A DNA stretch of 64,000 nt, from contig OX336393.1 in NCBI GenBank assembly GCA_946902985.2, positions 129,360,533 through 129,424,532 of the forward strand, written 5' to 3'. Below are positions 21,481-31,720 of this stretch, piece by piece. The first letter of the stretch is position 1; each line of letters opens with the position of its first letter. Source of the DNA: Meconema thalassinum (Eukaryota; Arthropoda; Insecta; Orthoptera; Tettigoniidae). The notes beneath the pieces were generated by a model. That model had not been told where the DNA came from. It did not search any database and saw only the letters and a program-made list of their open reading frames with translations. The position numbers and the translations under genes are program-made.

Positions 21481-21790
21481 AAGCTAAATTTGTAGGTTAG
21501 ATTTGATTAAAGCTCTTAATGTCCCATCGTTCGCCACCAGGTGCCGGTTGCGGTGGCATCTAGTAGCAATGTACACAGCTAGGTGTCGTTGACGGTAACA
21601 TTTGTTAGCAAGAGTAGGAACTACTTGGAATTGATCATCTGCAGTCCTTACTTTAATTACAGATAACACACACTAATACAGTTAACACAATTGACACCGG
21701 TTATCAGACAGATTCTACACACACCCAAAGTACACGGGGCTACGTGACCGCGTTGTCGCAGCTCCAAAACTGAGGAACCAACCAACTTTA
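21481..21790 (+). mobile_element. SINE family S1, 3' half
   Basis: Continuation of the S1 element begun at 18465, after the 2.8-kb insertion. Shows AGGTTAGATTTGATTAAAGC, CACCAGGTGCCGGTTGCGGT, GGAACTACTTGGAATTGATC and the 3' end GTACACGGGGCTACGTGACC...GAGGAACCAACCAAC. Confidence 0.82.
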
Positions 21791-22430
21791 ATTAATAAGA
21801 ACCGAAAATAGAACGCACTTTGTTGTTACATGATTCCTAAGAATTTTTAAAGTGGCACTTCATCTGCCCACTGCCGTATTGTTCCGGGTGTAGTATAGCT
21901 CTAAATAGTAATGAAAGTATATCTCCCTCTCTAGTTAATGTAAAAGGACATTCATTCTCTGAAATAAGACCGCACCCAATGAAGACAATTTAATGTTCTC
22001 TGTTGGTTTTCACGCCTATTTACATATGAAATATAATACAGTGATAATATAAATAATAATTATATTTATATTTGACGTTTCAAGTTAGTAGTTAATACTC
22101 CTCTTTATTGACATCAATGAAGGGGTCATTGAAAATTCTCGTTGTTTCCTTGTCATCATATGTAGTTAATGTAGAGACACCCAGCGTATAATTCTTAAAC
22201 TAATAGCACTCATCTCTGCTGAGCGCTAGTCATCATGGTGCAAGAACAACAAAAACACTTATTTTCTACCTATTTTCTTTCCTCCATCCTCTTTACGTCA
22301 TTGCACTGGGAGAAGAAGGGACATTAAGAAATATGGATGTAGGCGTTAAGAGCAATCTAACAAGAAAATAGTGTTTTTCGTGTTGCCACCTTCCTTTTTG
22401 AAAGGAAAAACACAAACCCTAAATTAACGC
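21790..22430. other. Non-coding stretch, nothing recognised
   Basis: AT-rich; no gene or repeat was recognised. Confidence 0.5.
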
Positions 22431-22479
22431 TCATCATGACGGCTGCTTGTCGTCCAGCTGACTCCACGGTTACCGGAGA

Positions 22480-22768
22480 CCACACTCTGTGGTCCGCGGA
22501 CCACTCTGTGTCAAGAGGTTCCTAACCTTCAACAGCTGGGACCGGCCAGTGAAGCAAGAACCAACTAGCGTAGCTGAGGGCCTACAATTGGCATTCAAAA
22601 CTCCGAGGTCAAATCCGGCGCCGACTGCAGCCAGTTTGAGTGTGGATTTTTCCCCACTCACTCCAGGAAAATGTAATGATAAAGATAAGCATAACAATAA
22701 TAATTGGAACCCGCGATCACGGGCATAGAAGTTCAGCATGCTACCAACTACGCCACCGAAGCGGTCTT
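22480..22768. repeat. SINE pieces and a 16-bp perfect palindrome
   Basis: 22489-22504 is the perfect palindrome GTGGTCCGCGGACCAC with CTCTGTG on both sides. It is followed by sequence with a GGTCAAATCC...CGCCG B-box-like patch. At 22700-22768 there is an inverted S1 SINE head (GGAACCCGCGATCACGGGCA; GCTACCAACTACGCCACCGA). Confidence 0.6.
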
Positions 22769-22799
22769 GTTCACGATCTCTTTATAGACCTCATGGTCG

Positions 22800-23950
22800 G
22801 TACAGGCCGGACGTTGTTTTAGACGATTGCCCTTGACCTTGAAGCCTGCGGGTGAGCCTGTACACAGTCACTCTCTCACCCTATCGCTTCACATTTGTCA
22901 CCACTGATCTGATGTAATGGAATTCCAGACTTGAGCACGTGGCGACACCGACTTGCAGACAGTACAGTCACGTCGAAGTATTGTGTGACGCGGAAGTACA
23001 CGCTACGTAGTTACGAACAGAACGTCATTATATTTGCCAATGACTGTACTTCAGCAGCAGTGTGAGACAGCTTTGTCAATCATCGGACCGCTTGGGGCAG
23101 CTGATAACAACACAGGTACTGTGTTAACTCGCCTCCAGGCTTCCATTAAGATTTTTCACTCGTCTAAAACAAACGTCCGGCCTGTACTCGGGGAACTACT
23201 GCTCGGGTCTAAGCTGCGTGAACCTGAGAAGAATGTGCATCGCGGTCTATGAGTAGTGGTGTTGACGAGTGATGAGGTTTCTCGGTCCGTGCATAGTACA
23301 GAACCAAATACCTTGTTCGTGGCTCACTCAGTCATTCCTAACACCACAGTGATTTGTGCAACGGCCGAATGTTAGTAGTATTGGAATAGAAAGGAATAAC
23401 ATATATCACGGTGGGCTGTTGACAGATCCTTCTCTTCACGCCCGACCCTTCCCTGCTCTTTCTCCTCACCCCGCAAGTTCATAGAGCTTGGAGTCGAGCA
23501 GTAGGTACAGTGAGGGTCCTCTCTGTAGTATCCCTGCGCAGATAAACAAAACGTTAACCGCATCCGCACGATTGTTATCCGAATCCGCTGGCATTACAAT
23601 ATTTTATTTTTATTATATAAAGCAAAAAGTATTAAAGAAACAAATTTAGATATTTGAGGAGAAATTCGTTCCCCTTAATTTGGCATAAGTCAACACTAAT
23701 TGAGAGTATTTCCATGACTGGCTTCTCTCACGTCTCTATTATTCTCATACAATTCAAGCGAAAGCAAATAGGGAAATAACCAGAAAGTTTACTAGTGAAC
23801 GGAGTGCAGATATGAGCGCATGACTGAGGAAGGCACGCCATTATGTGTTAAGTAGTTGGCAACAAATACAAACAAATAGAAACCCCCCAAATAAGTTAAC
23901 AAGTTGAACAACTATTTGCTCCAAAACTGCATCGTCGTAGAATCTGACTG
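22800..23950. other. Non-coding stretch, nothing recognised
   Basis: More GC-rich than its neighbours around 22840-23350. Open frames at 23034-23252 and elsewhere are short and have no recognisable domain. It could hold an unrecognised exon or first-exon/UTR sequence, but no splice-flanked conserved peptide was seen. Confidence 0.4.
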
Positions 23951-23952
23951 TG

Positions 23953-24085
23953 TTTCTAGAACTACTTCCAGATCATGGGACTTCCAGAGGAGATGACGTT
24001 CCATGGCCAGCACATTCTCCGGATTCAGTAATATCAGATTACTTCCTCTGAGGTTACCTGAAGTTCCTAGTCTGCATTAACGTAG
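23953..24085 (+). pseudogene. Mariner/Tc1-type transposase C-terminal scrap
   Basis: One frame from 23953 reads ...PDHGTSRGDDVPWPAHSPDSVISDYFL(stop)GYLKFLVCIN. WPAxSPD-x-x-x-xDYFLWGYLK is the well-known region around the last catalytic residue of IS630/Tc1/mariner-superfamily transposases; the tryptophan of LWGYLK is now TGA. Only about 40 codons survive and no TIRs were found. It abuts the S2 SINE fragment at 24100. Confidence 0.7.
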
Positions 24086-24099
24086 GAACATTCCCATTT

Positions 24100-24305
24100 T
24101 CTCCCCCAGGCAAATGCTGGGACGGTTCCTTCCAACGGTCCACAGCAGACTTCCTTCATCTCCATTCCCTCACATTTCCTTCATTAGACCCAAGTTAGCG
24201 GTCACCTGGGCGACCGACCTGTCACCAAATCCAGTTGTATCTGCTGAGAAGGTGTGTCCAGCTCCAAGACACCGTCCTTGTGGCGGTAGAGACCGTGGTT
24301 AAAGC
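24100..24305 (+). mobile_element. SINE family S2 (long subtype), 3' part
   Basis: CCCAGGCAAATGCTGGGACG, CCTCACATTTCCTTCATTAG, AGCGGTCACCTGGGCGACC and GTAGAGACCGTGGTTAAAGC match, in inverse orientation, the 3' part of the copy at 8912-9375. The tRNA head is missing. Confidence 0.75.
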
Positions 24306-24330
24306 CGAGCTTGCAGTATAAGCGATTAAA

Positions 24331-24355
24331 ATAATAATAATAATAATAATAATAA
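24331..24355. repeat. (AAT)n microsatellite
   Basis: Short AAT run directly at the junction between the SINE fragment and the LINE fragment that follows. Confidence 0.9.
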
Positions 24356-24357
24356 AC

Positions 24358-24755
24358 ATTATTTTGAGGAAAATCCTGGGTCCCATCAAAGAAAACAGCG
24401 AGTACAGAAGGCGTCACAACCACGAATTATGCAAGCACGTGGAGAAGATCAGTGGAGAAGATCAGTAACACGATTCGAAAAAGAAGGATTGCCAAAACGG
24501 ATATTGACGTACTTTCAAGATAAGAAAACCAAAGGGGCATGGTTCACGGCAGTTGAGAAATATCTACGTGAAATGGAAATTTCCCCTAAAGATATCCAGG
24601 AGCATGTTCCACTTCAGGAAAAACTACGTACGCACAAAGGTTTCCAGGAAAAGCCGAAGCTGAAGACAGGGAAGGCGAGAAAAGAACAACACCGGAGACG
24701 GATGCCGGAACACTGGGCGGTAGTTAGAGCTCGGAAGAAGAGACAGTTGAACTGA
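24358..24755 (+). pseudogene. LINE C-terminal fragment with 13-bp duplication frameshift
   Basis: The first frame (from 24361) reads ILRKILGPIKENSEYRRRHN, the second (from 24429) continues with LPKRILTYFQDKKTKGAWFT and a basic C-terminus (KEQHRRRMPEHW). Both match the C-terminal region of the LINEs at 16560-17019 and 62800-63250 (ILRKIMGPV...; LTKQLLDYLWNKKTTTTWI). The frame change falls at a direct 13-bp tandem duplication of GGAGAAGATCAGT (about 24441-24466). Confidence 0.85.
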
Positions 24756-24856
24756 CGTGGTCCCTAGTTAACCGAATTGAAGAACGAAGAAGAAGAAGAA
24801 GAAGGAGAATAAACATTAACTATCACAACCCAGGGCCCGTTTGAAAGGCCCGATAT

Positions 24857-24858
24857 CA

Positions 24859-24902
<44 letters not shown>

Positions 24903-24905
24903 AAA
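24857..24905. repeat. (GAAA)n microsatellite
   Basis: Uninterrupted GAAA run of about 12 units. Confidence 0.95.
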
Positions 24906-25019
24906 ATAAATCCTCGACCTCAAATTCTTTACCAATAAATTAATTCTTATCAGAAATGAAACCCTTTACAAAAGTACAGAAAACTCTCAGACGCAATCAA
25001 AATAAGAAAACAATTATTT

Positions 25020-25282
25020 TTAAGGACACATCCTCAGAATGAAATTAAAATAGTCTAGACTAACCAAAAGAATCATTGACTGCTTCCGTAACAAAAAAAA
25101 GAACCAAACCATTTTGGTTTAAGGAAACGGAGAAAGATTTAATTGAACTCCAAATCACAGAAAATATGCTCATGGATAAAACATCCAAAACCATAACCAA
25201 GGACAAGAAACAATGGTTCCAAGTCAAAGTCAAACCCAAGAATAAGATCCAAATCTCTGATGAAGGAAGGAAAGTAAGATGA
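25020..25282 (+). pseudogene. LINE C-terminal fragment
   Basis: Conceptual reading FKGHILRMKLK(stop)SRLTKRIID, then (after a slip in an A run near 25092) TKPFWFKETEKDLIELQITENML and a basic tail. It aligns by eye with the C-terminal region of the 14338-17019 LINE (GHIIRM...LTKRIL...WLREIETDLQEINI). Truncated at both ends. Confidence 0.8.
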
Positions 25283-25319
25283 GGCAAGCACAGAACATTA
25301 AGAAGTCGTTGATTTAATG

Positions 25320-25680
25320 TACCCCAAAACTGGGTAAAACGAATGAAAAATGAAAATCCACTGCCTGCTTCCAGTCTCCAACCGGGTCAGGAATGGAATG
25401 AATGAAGCCCCCATCTAGCGGCGAGGATATAAAGTGTGCCGGCTGCCGAAGCCTGTCGCACTCCTCTGGGGCAATGATTAAATGAATTACAGATGAAATG
25501 AAATGATAGTGGAGAGTGTTGCTGGAATGAAATTGTGACAGGAAAAACCGGAGTACCCGGAGAAAAACCTGTCTGCCTCCGGTTTGTCCAGCACATATCT
25601 CACATGGAGTGACCAGGATTTGAACCACGGACCCAGCGGTGAGAGGCCGGCGTGCTGCCGCTTAAGCCACGGAGGCTCAG
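25320..25680 (-). mobile_element. tRNA-derived SINE, family S7
   Basis: Inverted tRNA-like head at 25605-25677: GGATTTGAACCACGGACCCA (B-box), TGCTGCCGCTTAAGCCACGG (A-box region). Body: AAAAACCGGAGTACCCGGAG, AATGATAGTGGAGAGTGTTG, CCATCTAGCGGCGAGGATAT. Only one copy is in the window; the head-and-body layout makes it a SINE rather than a tRNA gene. Confidence 0.8.
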
Positions 25681-25682
25681 GG

Positions 25683-26270
25683 TGAAACGAATGAAAGAAT
25701 AAAAATAATAAATAATAATAGGATTGGAACATTAAAGATTTCACGGCCACAATGAAAGAAATAATATTGCAGCCATACTAAACAGCATGGTCCAAGCAGC
25801 GCAGCGATGCCAAATCTGCGAGATGGGATGGAGGACAATGTTGCCAATATTATGGACAAGTCACTATATAATATATTAATATTTATATAGAGTAGCCTAT
25901 ATTTTGCCGACAAAATAACAAAAATATTTTGTATGTTGTTTACATAGTGATTCAGCAACTTCTTACAGTGCGTAGGATTATTATTTCTATGTTGATAAAA
26001 TAGGAATCTATCAACGCCTGAATACTTCCAACCGATCGTCAGAAAATATGAATTTGTAGCATCGCTGGAGAAGCGAACGAAAAATTGTGGAAAACAGCTT
26101 AAAAAGATGTGTTTGTAGAAAATTGAATTGATATCAAGGAGATCCCTTCTAACACCATGCGAATACAATCCATGCATAGGCTACATATAATATGCAGAGA
26201 CGAACTGGGTGTGGATAGAACTAGTACATAAATACAAATAATGAGAAATTTGGTACTAAGGATATGATAA
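25683..26270. other. Intron sequence, nothing recognised
   Basis: Lies just 3' (gene sense) of the T-box exon. A 166-codon minus-strand frame (25677-26177) is rich in Ile, Leu, Tyr and Phe from AT-rich DNA and has no recognisable domain. Confidence 0.5.
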
Positions 26271-26275
26271 CCCAC

Positions 26276-26352
26276 CTATCGAAGTCCGTGAGCCGGGAGG
26301 AGTCTCTGAAACCTTTTGCGAACGGATTGCTGTCGATTTTCAGCTTCGTGAT
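26276..26352 (-). CDS. Tbx20: T-box transcription factor exon (Tbx20/H15-midline class), end of T-box
   Basis: 77-bp internal exon, minus strand. It is preceded by a pyrimidine-rich tract and AG acceptor (TTCTCTCTATTTTCAG) and followed by a GT donor (TAG|GTGGGT). It encodes ITKLKIDSNPFAKGFRDSSR + LTDFD, then AG as the first two bases of a split arginine codon. This is the C-terminal end of the T-box, including the ITKLKIDSNPFAKGF helix that inserts into DNA. The GFRDSSRLTD ending, rather than GFRD(T/C)..., points to Tbx20, called H15/midline in insects, a nuclear regulator of heart and ventral patterning. It joins in phase 0 to the exon at 48555-48713. The exon carrying the next residues (after FDR) was not found. 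Sure of T-box; fairly sure of subclass. Confidence 0.93.
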
Positions 26353-26472
26353 CTGAAAATAGAGAGAACACACTTCAAGTTTCAAGTACATTCAGTAATA
26401 ATAATATTAGCATACTAACAAACAATAACATTCTGTTTCATGGAAACTCATGGACAAACAATGAAACTTTAA

Positions 26473-27116
26473 CCCTTTGACTTTCAAGGTAACGATCTGT
26501 CGTTCGTGCCAAAACTCTCAGAGTAACGATCCATCGTTATCGACCTTAATTATTATTTATTTCGTTACTTTTACGCTTCATCACAGTAATTTTGAGCGAA
26601 TATGAAAAAAGTAATTTTAACTCACGTTATATTCCGCGGGAATCTCTGACAATCTATATTTATATTAGGCTAATTCTTAGAGTCTGAAACATGTGCTTAC
26701 AGAGATTCGTGCCTCGTTTACGTCGTGGTTGTGGAAAACTTGCGTGTATTTAACTCAGTTTATGTTGGTAATTTTAGAATCTTGACATTCACAACGCTAT
26801 CAAATAATATAGAGTTTATTTTAACATAAATAGTAGACTAGAAGAGTGAATTCCATTTCCCAAATTTACTTCAAAAATTTTAAATCTGAAATTTGTAATA
26901 TTTCCCATTGCTTTTTTTAAACATTGAAACCATAATTATGGCTCAGTATTTTCAGTAATAGCAAGTGATTAATTCACTCTTTGATTATAATATTTTATTT
27001 TAATATCTTTATTGGTCTCTCTTCCATCTCATTTTAAAAGAAGTGTGTGCACAGCTTGGTAAATATGGCAGACAGTTTTCACACTTCCATCAGATGAGAG
27101 CTTGAGAGTGAAAGGG
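26473..27116. mobile_element. TTAA-type (piggyBac-like) MITE, 644 bp
   Basis: Left TTAA|CCCTTTGACTTTCAAGG (26469-26489) and right CTTGAGAGTGAAAGGG|TTAA (27101-27120). TTAA is duplicated exactly and the inverted repeats match at 14 of 17 positions, starting CCC. No transposase. An S2 fragment begins at the right TTAA. Confidence 0.82.
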
Positions 27117-27119
27117 TTA

Positions 27120-27350
27120 ACGAACATTGTCCCTCTCAGCCATCCTGAAAGTGGTTTTCAGTGGTTCCCCCCACTTCTACTCCAGGAAAATGCTGGGATG
27201 GTTCCTAACTTAAGGCCACGGCCGCCTCCTTCCCAATCATATCCCCAATTCACAAATATACTCTCTAGAACAACCATCACAATTACAAAGGTTATCACAC
27301 AAATTCCACACACCCAAATACACGGTGCTATATGACCACGATGTCGCGGC
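27120..27350 (+). mobile_element. SINE family S2, 3' part
   Basis: CCTCTCAGCCATCCTGAAAG, CAGTGGTTCCCCCCACTTCT, GGATGGTTCCTAACTTAAGG and the shared S1/S2 tail with ACACCCAAATACACGGTGC and CCACGATGTCGCGGCCCCT. The tRNA head is absent. Confidence 0.82.
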
Positions 27351-27616
27351 CCCTAAAATACCCAAAAACTACAACAACGAAACCCTTGTCTTCGGTGTGC
27401 ACTTCTAGACTACGATGCCCACATCACCCGAAGTTAGCCGAGCTCTTTCAGTGTTAAAGCCTGATGTACGCCGTAAATTCCACATGTTGACCTCTATTTA
27501 TTGAACTTTATTGAAAATATTCCATTGTACATTTGATCAGAATGTAACATTTTGTCCTCACTCGATCTGGCTCTAACCTCACCTTTTCCAATCGCTCGTC
27601 TATTATATGTTCAGTA

Positions 27617-28331
27617 CAGGGGTGTATATACAATCTATTTTTCGGCGGTGGGGGAGGGGGCTGACTACCCTGGAAAATTGTGAATATTCTCAGGGGATTG
27701 TCACCGCAAAATACATAGAAATATCAACCAATATCTTAGAGCATATAAAGTTGTGTAATTATTTTAGATAAGAGTTAATTGTGAAATCCTAAGTTTAGCC
27801 TATATAGCCTACAATTAGTGGCAATACAAAAAAAGTTGTAAAATAAAACTTCATACTTAATGTTCTATTATGGCCTATGGAGTCTGAAAGGCAAATAACT
27901 AAATATTTGTCAATTTATTAAGTAGAAAGGTAAACTGTTTTTTTTTCTTTTTTACAAATTGATAATTGATTTCTCAAAAGTAGCGTACTGTGGAATTCTC
28001 AGTTTTGCCTCACAAGGCTGAGTGTACCCCGTTCCAGCCCTCAGACCAGAATTAAAAATTCTTGGCAGAGCCGGGAATCGAATTCGGACCTCCGGGTCGG
28101 TAGCCAAGAATGCTAGCCACTACATCACGAGGTAGTCAAATTTCAATCTTAATATTGTTTATAACTTAGCCAATAAGTTAAGATTAGGGTACAACCAAAT
28201 TTACAATTATTTTATGCTTTTACCAAAGCAACATTTTCTTAATTTTATTGGCCTTTTTTCGGGGGGCGAGGGGGGGTTGAGGGGGGGAGGGGTTAGAGCC
28301 CCCACAGCTCCCCCTTCATATACGCCCCATG
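27617..28331. mobile_element. hAT-type MITE, 715 bp
   Basis: Perfect 8-bp target-site duplications GTTCAGTA (27609-27616 and 28332-28339). Ends CAGGGGTGTATATA (left) and CATGGGGCGTATATG (inward from right), followed on both sides by G-rich tracts. It has itself received an S2 SINE at 27994-28137. No transposase remnant was recognised. Confidence 0.9.
27994..28137 (-). mobile_element. SINE family S2, 5' part, inside hAT MITE
   Basis: Inverted tRNA head (GGGAATCGAATTCGGACCTC B-box; TAGCCACTACATCACGAGGT A-box), then CTTGGCAGAGCC and CGTTCCAGCCCTCAGACCAG. Truncated in the body, near TTTTGCCTCACAAGGCTGA. Confidence 0.85.
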
Positions 28332-28344
28332 GTTCAGTATAGTA

Positions 28345-29465
28345 CAGGAAAAATCTTGCATTTACTCAACTGAAAAGTGCGTTTAAAGAAATAAACAAGA
28401 CGATAGCCCCTGCCACGACTCTGTTGCGTTTAACTCGCATAACAGTAAAGCTGAGCGGATGGTCTGTACACAAGGGGCGTTCACACGTTATCAATCGTAA
28501 CAAATGACCATTCATATAACGAGGTTAAGTGTAAGAGAAGTCCATGTGCCATAACTTCACCACATACAAAGACATAAAATAAATGAATTCGAAAAAATCC
28601 TCATTCGAGTTGATAATCTTAATCTACATTCGAACCCCATTTAAATTAATCTGCCTACGCCAGTAATTCATAAATCTTGATCTTTCTTTTAATACAGAAA
28701 TCCTCGCCGATGACAGATATGATCGTAATACTCCAAAAGAGCCGAGCGTAACATTGTAAAGTAAAACAACCACTAAGCAATCAATTTAGAGTGTCATCTT
28801 TCAAGTCTCTCTGATATAAAATAGCCTATATGATGGGACCTCGCTATTATTATGAAAATCTTGCCGGTCACTTCAAGCCTATCTCACATTAACATATCCG
28901 AGTGTCGATGGTGGTAGCCAGATTAGGAACAACCCTCTTAAGGAGTTTTTGTGGATTTATCTTCATCTGTAGCTCCCCCTGGCAGGTGCTTTCTTTTAAA
29001 GGGTGGTCTTTGCCTACCTCGGCTTAGCGACACCTGCTCATGATACGAGTTCCTCTACCAGGCAAAATGTAGAAATATCGCTAATAACTTCATTATAACC
29101 TACCTTTGATTTGGTTGAGCTTTTTTCATCAACTATTAAGAATTAGCCTATGTTGTTGTCGATGATAATGTAGATGCTGGTAATAATTATAAAAAACACT
29201 GATAGTCTGAAAGACTACACTTTATATCATTTTAAATGCTACAAATGCTGCGTGAACTCAAAGTCCGTTAGCAAAAAACAAAAAAAAACATTACGAGCCT
29301 TACAGTAGTCGCATATGATGTGTAACATCTGACATGGAAAAACCTCACGTGAAATTGTTGATACACCGGTATTTCATACTATTATTGGCACAAATATTAA
29401 TCTATTGTAAAAGGGAGTGTTTTACAGATAATGTAGTTTATAATACGGAACTCATTATATTAGAT
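28345..29465. other. Intron sequence, mostly unrecognised
   Basis: No gene was recognised. Part (29195-29260) is an inverted, diverged copy of the repeat at 2918-2990. Confidence 0.45.
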
Positions 29466-29469
29466 TTTT

Positions 29470-29780
29470 TTTTTGTCGTGTGGCCTCCTGAGAGGCCGAG
29501 GGCAGGTCTTTCTATTCGACGCCCGTGGGCGACCTGCGCGTCGGGATGAGAGATGGAATGGCTGAAACTGGGCTAGGATGTGGAAGGAAGCGGCCGTGGC
29601 CTGTCAGAAGTTACTGTCCCAGCATTTGCCTGGTGTTGAAAATGGGAAACCACGGAAAACCATTTCAAGGACAGCCGACGGTGGGGCTCGAACCCACACG
29701 TCTACCGAGTCAGCAGAGAGCTTGGCCCCATGGCCTAACGCAGCGCTTTAGCCAGCGTAGCCACTACTGTCGGTATTTTA
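29470..29780 (-). mobile_element. SINE, family S8 (S2-related)
   Basis: Contains the inverted B-box GGGGCTCGAACCCACACGTC and the S2-like blocks GCGGCCGTGGCC, CCCAGCATTTGCCTGG and AAACCACGGAAAACCATTTC. The outer end (TGTGGCCTCCTGAGAGGCCG, GGGCGACCTGCGCGTCGGGA) is unlike S2. Confidence 0.7.
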
Positions 29781-29987
29781 TTAGATGATTTGTAGCTTCC
29801 ACCAGCACTAGCCTAAATAATGAATACGATATGGATCAACTAGATTAATAGACGCGACACCGCTCAAAACCTTAAATTCCTAATAAACAGGTCCTCTTCA
29901 GTCACACACCAACAAGTAATTTCATATGGATTCTGTTAAAATGAGTCATATTGATATGATAAATATCGTTAAAATGATAATCTGGTA

Positions 29988-30092
29988 GCAAAAATATCCA
30001 CCCCGTCCACGATTCGAACCCAAGATCTCTAGATTCACAGTCATAAGCACTAACCCCACGGCTATTTAGACTACGCAAAGTTTGGTGCACAA
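29988..30092 (-). mobile_element. tRNA-like SINE head, family S9
   Basis: Inverted B-box ACGATTCGAACCCAAGATCT and A-box region GCACTAACCCCACGGCTATT. Similar tRNA-like pieces at 34570-34650 and 52303-52380 share GAT...CACAGT and GGCTA/TAGCTACTC patterns, but each is short. Confidence 0.6.
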
Positions 30093-30215
30093 GATGGTCA
30101 CTTATTTCCACGTTCCAATAATACTGCATTACGGAATTAAGTTTTACTAGTTGAAACCCGTCAAAACATGACGGTCAATAGAAAAATATTTACTGAAGAA
30201 TTTTCTTATATAGGC

Positions 30216-31720
30216 CTACTGTACATTCTTTGTACGATTATTTTTTGACTCTATTGAAACTATGAGGGCGTCAAAAGATTGCACTCTCAACATTGCAAAA
30301 TACTGCTGGCCATGACTGAAAAATTGTTGGGGCAAATTGAGGCCTATACGTTCCAGAGTTTCCCCTTGAGCTTTATTGATTGTGATAAAGTATGCCAAAT
30401 GAATTGGAAAATATTGCCTCTTAAAAGAAAATGATAGTGTTTTATCGGATGGTGTTAAATCAAGTCGAAGGATTAGACATCTCTGCCTAATTTTAACTGC
30501 ACCTATTATTTCCAAATCCAAGCAATATGGTTGCATTTAGGAGTCCTTGGGAACCGTTCAGATTTCTAAGCAGCATAACGGGCCAAGCGTTTGGAGTATG
30601 TGGCGGCCAGTCGTTTAGTTCCAAGGGATTCAAGAACTCTGATGAGTCTAATACAACTGGCCGCAAACCATCGCTTATATTTTTGGAATATAACGAAGAA
30701 ATGCGATGATGTGCAATTCCATACATTTTAAAACAATGTGGACCGTGTGCGTGTGGCACAGTAACATTGGCACCAAATGAAACGCAGGAAGGAAGGAAGC
30801 TTGCAGTTTAACGTGACCGTTAATCACGCGATCATAAGCCACGGGACCTCCGTTTAACGTGGAATTCGAACCACAGGACATGGCCTTTCACATCAAAAAT
30901 CTCACATGCATTGACCGGGAATCGAACCCGATCCGCCTTGGTGAGAGGCATACAGCTTGACCGCTGCGCCATGAAACGAAGGACATAGCATTGTACTGCC
31001 GATTAGTCCCTCTGGAATTCCTTGAGATATCATCTCCAGTGAAAAATAATTGTTAAAGCCTGTCAAATATTTTATATTTATTCAGATTAATTTTACCATT
31101 ACAACAGCAAAGGTCAAAGTAACCAAGTGTAGATTTCTCGCAAGAGAAATACAGTGCAGAACAATGTTTACATTTGTTCGTCAAGGACCCTAAACTGTAA
31201 CGGCATAGTATCTGGAATTGTTTCTGAAATGCCATATTTAGACTATATTGGATTTTAAAAGTGGCTTCGTATTTTTCTCCGATTTCCCACTTTTTTGCGG
31301 CTAATGTTCTATTTCGTCAAATGGGTTTATTTATAGCAGCATTTCTGCCCAAATTAACGTAATTTTATATAAAACTATAGTGGCCTGCATCAACGTAGCC
31401 GCCAAATATTAAATGGCAAATAATAACTTACTTCCATTGCCAAAATCAACTGCGTGGTTAGACCCATTGTTATGCACTCTAAACAAATAATCAATAAACA
31501 ATAATATTCACATATACAATGAATACTTCCATTCTCAAGTAGGTTGCTGATGATAATGCGATGAGATTGATCGCCAATAATAAAATCCTTGCAATTTTTG
31601 CAATTTGCTTGCAAACGCAACTCAGGATGACGATCTTCATTTTGAAATAAACAGAATGAAATTGCTGTAAATAATGAATTTCCATCACCTGTTGAAGGTA
31701 CAATACTTTGTATTTCCATG
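30216..31720 (-). pseudogene. Decayed autonomous Helentron/Helitron (OTU - zinc finger - RepHel remnants)
   Basis: Four Helitron-type protein pieces lie in the expected order on the minus strand. (1) 31720-31540: STGDGNSLFTAISFCLFQNEDRHPELRLQA, an OTU-like cysteine-protease start, the catalytic Cys of GDGNC replaced by Ser. (2) 31190-31075: CKHCSALYF...CCCNGKI, the zinc-finger segment upstream of Rep. (3) 30759-30690: HGPHCFKMYGIAHHRISSLY. (4) 30650-30220: SEFLNPLELNDWPPH, PVMLLRNLNGSQGL, then after a frameshift LTPSDKTL, FPIHLAYFITINKAQGETLE and FSHGQ...VQSFDALIV, the last SF1B (Pif1-type) helicase motifs. The Rep HUH domain and the helicase Walker motifs are deleted between (3) and (4), and an S5 SINE splits (2) from (3). 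OTU domains occur in the Helentron branch, so this is the likely autonomous class behind the non-autonomous elements here. Confidence 0.85.
30795..30975 (-). mobile_element. SINE family S5 inserted in Helentron remnant
   Basis: Inverted tRNA head (GGGAATCGAACCCGATCCGC B-box; CAGCTTGACCGCTGCGCCAT A-box), body ACCACAGGACATGGCCTTTC, tail GAAGGAAGCTTGCAG. Near full length. Confidence 0.85.

Noticed and set aside
25677..26177. 166-codon minus-strand frame that looks membrane-like
   Set aside because: AT-rich intron DNA; hydrophobic residues follow from base composition, and there is no conserved motif or splice evidence.
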